From the NCBI GenBank assembly GCA_012931725.1, contig CM022949.1, positions 54,889,852 to 54,953,851 of the forward strand: 64,000 nucleotides of DNA. The letters run 5' to 3'. Made by a program: the position numbers and the translations under genes. This stretch comes from Litsea cubeba (lineage: Eukaryota; Streptophyta; Magnoliopsida; Laurales; Lauraceae). Positions 57,798 through 64,000 of the stretch are shown here, piece after piece (positions within the stretch are counted from its first letter, which is position 1; each line of letters opens with the position of its first letter). Below the pieces are notes generated by a model. That model worked only from the letters and a program-made list of their open reading frames with translations. It searched no databases and had not been told where the DNA came from.

Positions 57798-58596
57798 GGC
57801 AGACTACCTGAAGGGCAGGTAGTAGCAGCGAAAAGACTTTCCAAAAACTCTGGACAGGGCCAGGAGGAGTTTAAGAATGAGGTTATGCTTATTGGGAAAC
57901 TTCAACACAGAAATCTTGTTAGGCTCTTAGGTTATTGTATTGAAGAAGATGAGCTAATATTACTCTATGAGTACATGCCAAATAAAAGCTCTCTTTGGTT
58001 CGCACCTATAACCCAAATCTCAAATACTTTTGTTAAGTTGGTGTTCACTATTTTTTAGTTATTTATAGCATGAACTCATATTTATGTTACTCTAATTTTA
58101 TTACTAAACATTTCCTTGAACATTTGATAGATCCAGATCGATGCAAGTTATTAAGCTGGGAAAAACGCCACAATATTATTCTTGGAATCGCCAAAGGACT
58201 TCTTTATCTTCATGAAGATTCTAGACTAAGGATTATTCATAGAGATCTCAAAACTAGCAATATTCTTCTCGATGAGGAAATGAAGCCTAAAATTTCAGAT
58301 TTTGGCTTGGCACGGATATATGCTGGAAATCAGAATCATGTAAATACTAATAGAGTGGTTGGAACATAGTAAGCATTCTACATCCACCTTCATTTTATAT
58401 GATATACTGTTTTTCTTTCTATATGATGTCTTACATGATAGTTTTCTTGGACACTTGAGAGAAATTACTTATATAAGAAATTAACCTCTTTTTTTTTTTT
58501 TTTGCATGATTAATCTAGTGGTTATATGTCTCCGGAGTATGCCTTTCATGGGCATTTCTCAGTGAAATCTGATGTCTTTAGTTTTGGGGTCATAAT
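57798..58596 (+). pseudogene. Receptor kinase exons 5 to 7: kinase domain, interrupted
   Basis: Exon 5 (from 57798) has the ATP-binding Lys in VVAAKRLS, the helix-C Glu region EEFKNEVMLIGKLQHRNLVRLLG and LYEYMPNKSS. Its 3' end lacks a clear donor, and the usual LDxFLF ending is replaced by LWFAPIT. Exon 6 (58131-58368) has IAKGLLYLHEDSRLRIIHRD, the catalytic loop HRDLKTSN and DFGLAR. Exon 7 (58519) gives GYMSPEYAFHGHFSVKSDV then FSFGVI and is cut at 58596 by an LTR element. Catalytic residues up to subdomain IX are intact; the C-lobe remainder lies beyond the window or is lost. Confidence 0.85.
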
Positions 58597-61352
58597 TGTC
58601 ACGTCCCCAAAATAAGAATTGGGGAAAAACGTGAAAATTAAAATTTTAAATTCAAATTCCTGTGTTTAATACAACACAAGCTTCCAAAAGTGGACCCACA
58701 TAAAATTTCAACATGTGGTGAGTCAAAATAAGTTTCATTAAATGCAACGGAAGCTATATTCAATTGGTATTCAAAGTAATGAACCATCACGAAAATCAAA
58801 TAAACATAATAATTCAATTTGCAAAATGAATAAAACAATTACTAAGAAAGGTTTATCATTGAGAAAAGTTCATCTAAGGAATTACTAAGATGACGTTCTC
58901 TCTAATGCAGGCTCAGACGGCTCCGAAACCGTCTCCGGCGTCCCACTCGGGTTCGTCAGTTGGCTCAAACGTTTGAAACGTTTGATCCTCCTCCGTTTCC
59001 TCGGTAAAGTAGGGCTCGGTACCTATGCACCAAATATTACAAAGTAAATAGCAAGTACATAATCATAATTCGAAATTAAATACATTACGAGAAGAATAAA
59101 GACAAGTGTGATCATATAGAAGTAAAAGTGAAGATATACACGAATGAACGTATGACATAAATCCAAATAAAACAAATGGAGCAATAAGATTCACACGGAG
59201 ACAAGTGTCCCCGTTGTGGGTGGTCAACCCTACATAATCGGGAAAGCCCGTCCATAACGTCGGTGGTCAACCGATCAATAAACAAAAATCAGGATAACCT
59301 GTTCACATTCATAGCGGATTATAAGTGATCCGGACACATCGGTGATCAACCGTCCATATACGATCTGCAGTCGTTCAAAAATGACCAACATAAAAGAAAC
59401 ATATATGCATAATAGACCCGAATAATAAGGCTCCGACACAAGAGTCCTAAGTCAAAATAAAGTGCTGGCTATTCCACATTCATATCATAATTAAATCGTC
59501 ATACAGAATTTGCCAAGCCACTTTACAGTCCATAACACAATAGGGTGTGCATCTAAAGGAATAGATATCCTAAATCAACATATATATGCATGCGAAGGTC
59601 AAATAATAATCACAAACCAATCCTATGGTTAAACATAAGGTCTCGTACCCAACAACCACTGGAATCTCTAATAGATAAAAGATCAACGCATCCATTCTAA
59701 ATTAATGGTGCATAAATCCAATTAAGGATTTTCAATAGAGATGGGTTGAACTTAAATCCACTAGGATTTTCTTGAGGTTATATGAAGCACTAAACCCCAT
59801 GTTAGTAAGATACCGCATGCCCAGTCGGTATTTACTCAGGTCCAATGATTCAAATAATAGAGTTCAAAAATATAAATTTAACACATTCAAAATCAAATAT
59901 ATTATTTAATATTAATTTATAAATAATAAGAAATAACAATCTTAATTTATAATTTTAGAAAACCCAAGATATCCATCTAAAATATTTTCCATACTCAAAC
60001 TAAGAAAAAGGGCCTAAATTGAGTTTATAAAATAACTAGGGCCCTTTTATTTTCAAAACAAATGCTCATATGACTTAGACACTTTTTCCAAAGATCATTC
60101 CTATCCATACTCAACACAGCACCTTTTTTTTTTATATTATTATTTCATCTCATGTTCAAGTTTACAACCGTACCACACTTCTTCAATTGATTTAAATTTA
60201 ATACAATACTATTGTGACATGTCTAATCCCCACATGTCCACATCATTCTCTCTCCTATCCCTTTACATCATCTTTCTCTCTCTTTCTCACAATTATGTAC
60301 AATTGTACATGTCATCACCTCTATTCCTTCCAGCAAACAGAACTCGGTTCTGCCATGGAAGTTGGAACTCAACACCGATATAAAAAATGGGCTACTGGGA
60401 TAGTGGTCCCACTCATCAAGAGTCCAAGATCAGCCCTCATTAATATGGTCGCCCACGGGTCCACTACAAGATCTATGGTCTTGATCAATCATCAGTGGGG
60501 TCCACCTGGCCCCACAACCAATATAGAATATCAAAGCCTCACGGTTTGAATACTTGTGAGGTCTGGTCGACAGTAACATTAAAAATAAGAAAATCCATGT
60601 CTTGATCTCCAATCTCAGATTTATATCATTAAAACATTAAACATCGTAATAAGGCATCGAAGGGCTTCTACATGCATCATCACACAAATCAAAGAGGAAC
60701 AAAAATATTAAATCTACAAATTATGATTAAGTACTTGCCTTTCACCGGGGTTGAAGAAAAACACAGATCCTAACCAATACCCAAATCAATATTCCCACAG
60801 CGCTCGAGAATAATCCTATCGCCAATCTGACATAAGAGATGGAAAAGAAATGCCCAAATGAGCAGATCTATTATAACCCTACCCAAACCTAACATTGGAA
60901 AAGAAGAAGATAACCCAAGAGTATAGATTTACTTCTCTAATGGCTTGAGGAGAGGGTTACCTGAGATAAGAAGGTCGAACCAAGAATGATGGTATCTTCT
61001 GATCTTGATTTGGATGGCTAGAACTCAAAGCTGGTATGGCTTGGGATGCTGAAAAGAGGAAGAAGAAGACGAACGATCGGGACAGGAATAGTTGCAGACG
61101 AAGAGATAAGGATGTGCATTCGTAATAAGAGGATAAGGTTAAGAGAATAATGGGCTTAAGTCATTGGGTCGGGTCAAACTGCGGGTCAGGTCATCTACCC
61201 ATTAATCCAACTCACCAAACCACGCATCTAATCTAACGTGTGCCCCACTTAATCCTAACCACTTAAATAACTAAAATACATTTCAATTAAAATAATAATA
61301 ATATCTAATAAAAAAATAATAAATATATAATAGGTGGGACCGGGATCTTACA
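58597..61352 (-). mobile_element. 3' LTR of the third chromovirus
   Basis: 2756 bp, plus-strand ends TGTCACGTCCCC and GGGATCTTACA. It contains a double CAAACGTTTGA motif at about 58967-58983. The frames in it are not genes. Confidence 0.85.
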
Positions 61353-61367
61353 TTCTCCCCCCTTAGG
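61353..61367 (-). promoter_or_regulatory. Polypurine tract of the third chromovirus
   Basis: Minus strand CCTAAGGGGGGAGAA beside the 3' LTR. Confidence 0.85.
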
Positions 61368-61369
61368 AT

Positions 61370-61385
61370 ATTTGGTCCTCCAAAT
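61370..61385 (-). promoter_or_regulatory. Conserved ATTTGGAGGACCAAAT motif
   Basis: Third identical copy, five bases after the pol stop codon. Confidence 0.85.
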
Positions 61386-61390
61386 AAAAA

Positions 61391-64000
61391 TCATACCTCT
61401 GGAAGAAGAAACGGATACAACTTCCTCACTTGGTCCCGAAGTTCCCAAGTGGCTTCTCGAGGACTATGGTGCTCCCACTGGACTTTCACCCAATGTATTG
61501 TCCGAGTCCTGAGAATTTGCTCCTTTGTGTCGATGATCTGAGACGGTCGCTCCACATAGGTAACATCTGGCTGCAATTCCAATGGCTCATAGTGCAACAC
61601 GTGCAAAGGGTCTTTGATATACTTTTTCAACATCGAGACATGAAAAACATTATGCACTGCTGACAACTCTGTTGGTAAAGCCAATTTGTAAGCAACTTCT
61701 CCAATTCTTTCTAAGATCTCGAATGGACCGATAAATCTCCGAGATAACTTCCCTTTTTGCCCAAATCGCAATGTTCCTCGCGTCGGTGACACCTTTAAAA
61801 ACACATGCTCACCAATCTCAAACTGAAGATCTCTTCTCTTCATGTCTGCATAACTCTTTTGCCGGCTTCTAGCAATTTTCAACCTGTCATGGATTTGCTT
61901 CACTTGCTCACTGGTATCACTAACAATAGATGGGCCATGAAAACTTCTGACACCTATCTCTTCCCAACAAATTGGGGTTCTGCATCTACGGCCATACAAC
62001 GCTTCGAATGGTGCCATACCGATACTAGAGTGATAACTATTATTGTATGCAAACTCACATAATGGGAGACTCTTCTGCCAGTCCTTCCCAAACTCAAGGA
62101 CGCAAGCTCGCAACATATCCTCCAGTGTCTGATTAGTCCTTTCAGTTTGACCGTCGGTCTGAGGATGATACGCTGTACTGAAATTCAACTTCGTGCCCAA
62201 AGCTGCCTGAAGTTCTGTCCAAAATCTGCCCAAAAATCTAGGATCTCTGTCTGATACAATCGATAGAGGGACTCCATGAATTGTGACAACCTTCTCCATA
62301 TACATTCGAGCTAATTCATCTCGAGGTGTCTTCATGTTCATTGGTAAGAAATGTGCTACCTTTGTCAGCCTGTCAACTATCACCCAGATACTATCTCTGT
62401 TATGAATCGATGGCAATCCAGAAATAAAATCCATTGTTATGTGTTCCCATTTCCATTCGGGCACTTCCAATTGCTTTAAAAGTCCTGGGGGTTGCTTCCT
62501 TTCTGCCTTTACTTGTTGACACACCAAACATCTTGCTGTAAATCCTGCTACTTCCTTCTTCATATTATTCCACCAATAATGATTACGCAGGTTCTGGTAC
62601 ATCTTTGTACTACCCGGATGAATAGTATAACGGGAATGATGCGCCTCCGTCATGATCTCATTCTTCAACTCTTCTATGTTTGGCACACATAATCGATCTT
62701 GAAAATACAACACACCCTCTAATAATCTGAAATCTGGTCTGCTGTCAATTTGTTCAATCACTCGAGCTAGCTCAGGATCCTCTATCTGCCTGCTTTTGAT
62801 CCTGTTCAAGATTTCTGGTTCCCAAACAGACATGTGAGCCAACATAACCTTATCATCAATTGGATACAAAGTCACACCCAAATCGAGGAAAATTTCTGCC
62901 CAAGACCATTCTGCTCTCAAACATGCATTAGTTACTACTCTTCGACTCAATGCATCAGCCACTACATTGGCTTTCCCGGGATGATATTTGATTGGAAAGT
63001 CAAAATCCTTCATGTATTCCATCCACCGGGTCTGTCTCATGTTCAATTCAGGCTGAGTAAACAAATATTGGAGACTTCTATGGTCTGAATGAATTTCAAA
63101 CTTCTCACCGTAAAGGTAATGACGCCACATCTTCAATGCCATGACTACTGCTGCAAGTTCCAAATCATGAGTGGCATACTTTTTCTCATGCTCTTTCAAT
63201 TGTCTAGAGCCATAAGCCACTACTTTGCCATCCTGCATGAGCACACAACCCAATCCAACCTTTGAAGCATCTGTGTAAATGACAAATCTACCATTGTCTG
63301 TAGGCAATGTGAGTACTGGAGCGGTAGTCAACCTATTCTTTAACTCCTGAAAACTTGCTTCACATTCGTCAGTCCACACGAAAGGCACATCTTTTCGTGT
63401 TAATCTGGTCAATGGAGCAGCAATGGATGAAAATCCTCTCACAAATCTCCTGTAGTAACCTGCTAAACCCAAGAAACTACGAATCTCTGTAATAGACATG
63501 GGTCTCTGCCACTTGACCACTGCCTCAATCTTTCCTGGATCTACCGCCAATCCTTCCTTGCTGATGATGTGACCCAAGAAAATGACTTGCTCAAGCCAAA
63601 ATTCACACTTACTCAACTTGGCATAGAGTTGATGATCTCTCAAAGTCTGCAATGCTGATCTCAAATGCTGCTCATGATCTTCTCGAGACCGAGAATACAC
63701 TAATACGTCATCTATGAAAACAACGATGAACTGGTCGAGAAATGGAGTAAATATCTTATTCATCAAGGCCATAAATACTCCTGGAGCATTGGTTAATCCA
63801 AACGGCATTACTAAAAACTCGTAGTGGCCATATCTTGTCCTGAATGCCGTCTTCTGAATATCCTGATCTCGAACTCTGAGCTGGTGATATCCTGATCTCA
63901 AGTCTATCTTTGAGAAATATTCAGCTCCCTGAAGCTGGTCAAACAACTCATCGATCCTGGGGAGAGGGTATTTGTTCTTGATTGTGACCTGATTGAGTTG
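61391..64000 (-). CDS. pol: Chromovirus pol: RT, RNase H, integrase, chromodomain (partial, open)
   Basis: One uninterrupted frame of more than 860 codons, open at the window edge (NQVTIKNKYPLPRIDELF). RT has the catalytic FIDDVLVYS. RNase H has D in IYTDASKVGLGC, E in HDLELAAVVMALK and HSDHRSLQYL. Integrase has HPGSTKMYQNLRNHYWW and CLVCQQVKAER (zinc finger), D in ITMDFISGLP, D in VSDRDPRF and E in GQTERTNQTLE, so all three acidic residues are present. The tail (FHVSMLKKYI, IIDTKEQILRTRTIHWVKVQ, EATWELRDQV) is a Tekay-type chromodomain region. No stop or frameshift is seen, so this pol may still be functional if the upstream part is intact. Confidence 0.95.
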   Translation of the reverse strand, partial: QLNQVTIKNKYPLPRIDELFDQLQGAEYFSKIDLRSGYHQLRVRDQDIQKTAFRTRYGHYEFLVMPFGLTNAPGVFMALMNKIFTPFLDQFIVVFIDDVLVYSRSREDHEQHLRSALQTLRDHQLYAKLSKCEFWLEQVIFLGHIISKEGLAVDPGKIEAVVKWQRPMSITEIRSFLGLAGYYRRFVRGFSSIAAPLTRLTRKDVPFVWTDECEASFQELKNRLTTAPVLTLPTDNGRFVIYTDASKVGLGCVLMQDGKVVAYGSRQLKEHEKKYATHDLELAAVVMALKMWRHYLYGEKFEIHSDHRSLQYLFTQPELNMRQTRWMEYMKDFDFPIKYHPGKANVVADALSRRVVTNACLRAEWSWAEIFLDLGVTLYPIDDKVMLAHMSVWEPEILNRIKSRQIEDPELARVIEQIDSRPDFRLLEGVLYFQDRLCVPNIEELKNEIMTEAHHSRYTIHPGSTKMYQNLRNHYWWNNMKKEVAGFTARCLVCQQVKAERKQPPGLLKQLEVPEWKWEHITMDFISGLPSIHNRDSIWVIVDRLTKVAHFLPMNMKTPRDELARMYMEKVVTIHGVPLSIVSDRDPRFLGRFWTELQAALGTKLNFSTAYHPQTDGQTERTNQTLEDMLRACVLEFGKDWQKSLPLCEFAYNNSYHSSIGMAPFEALYGRRCRTPICWEEIGVRSFHGPSIVSDTSEQVKQIHDRLKIARSRQKSYADMKRRDLQFEIGEHVFLKVSPTRGTLRFGQKGKLSRRFIGPFEILERIGEVAYKLALPTELSAVHNVFHVSMLKKYIKDPLHVLHYEPLELQPDVTYVERPSQIIDTKEQILRTRTIHWVKVQWEHHSPREATWELRDQVRKLYPFLLPEV

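Larger units (their letters stand above)
45794..58596 (+). pseudogene. G-type lectin S-domain receptor kinase with WAK-type domain, broken
   Basis: Seven exon pieces join in phase: 45794-47069, 47297-47325 plus 49712-50248, 50563-50697, 50799-50965, 57798 to about 58000, 58131-58368 and 58519-58596. The product would be a single-pass plasma-membrane receptor: signal peptide, B-lectin, S-locus glycoprotein, PAN, a GUB_WAK-like Cys-rich domain, membrane span, Ser/Thr kinase. Disruptions are TGA at 46439-46441, an insertion in exon 2, a doubtful exon 5 end, and an LTR element in exon 7 within the kinase. Intron 4 grew to 6.8 kb by two retroelement insertions. Related intact family members sense extracellular signals or self-incompatibility ligands; the ligand here is unknown. 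Confidence 0.9.
58597..64000 (-). mobile_element. Third Tekay-like chromovirus, in kinase exon 7
   Basis: Its 3' LTR (58597-61352), polypurine tract, conserved 16-bp motif and an open pol frame are in the window; the rest extends past 64000. Its pol is the best preserved of the three chromoviruses. Its LTR differs from the other two families (TGTAAGATCCCGGTCCC start on the minus strand), so it is a separate lineage. The bases before the left end are ATAAT; the partner duplication is not visible. Confidence 0.9.

Noticed and set aside
60214..60549. 111-codon open frame in the third chromovirus LTR
   Set aside because: No domain, and it is LTR sequence.

Overview
This is a plant (flowering plant) nuclear window. 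The evidence is a G-type lectin S-domain receptor kinase gene with plant-style introns, a CC-NBS-LRR (CNL) resistance-gene fragment, a plant mobile domain (PMD) gene, and dense nested LTR retrotransposons of plant lineages (Tat/Ogre-like, Tekay/Del-like chromoviruses, SIRE-like copia). The species cannot be fixed from the sequence. No gene here looks intact: the window is a graveyard of three host loci, each cut open by retrotransposons.

Layout. 1-11058: a Tat-type Ty3/gypsy element on the minus strand. It has a 3' UTR full of tandem hairpin repeats, a dual RNase H, an internal deletion of protease plus the RT core, and a 5' LTR at 8763-11058. 11059-20977: a minus-strand PMD gene split by a Tekay-like element (12313-20273, 5-bp duplication CCAGC). 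20978-22191: its upstream region, with a five-hairpin array and GGTCGAATTCGACC palindromes. 22192-29201: a nearly full-length Ty1/copia element (duplication GATAT) with three in-frame stops. 29213-29755: three 188-bp tandem repeats. 31120-42990: a CNL gene fragment cut exactly at its P-loop codons by a second Tekay-like element (31176-42465, duplication CACCC). 42990-44005: GA-rich DNA, then a second, inverted copy of the palindrome family.

45794-58596 is the S-domain receptor kinase. Its exons encode signal peptide, B-lectin, S-locus glycoprotein, PAN, an extra WAK-type cysteine-rich (GUB_WAK-like) domain, one membrane span and most of a kinase. It has a nonsense codon in exon 1, an insertion in exon 2 (47326-49711) ending in a perfect 233-bp-arm palindrome with a tRNA-like SINE sequence, a solo LTR and a gag-only copia element in intron 4, and a third Tekay-like element (58597 to beyond 64000) in exon 7.

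Strongest leads: (1) nine tandem hairpins at 335-796 whose stems change on both sides together, which is covariation evidence for a structured RNA in the Tat 3' UTR; (2) the five-hairpin array with complementary loops upstream of the PMD gene; (3) short perfect palindromes clustered in the LTRs of unrelated families; (4) the SINE palindrome; (5) a 16-bp motif identical in three chromovirus elements next to the polypurine tract.
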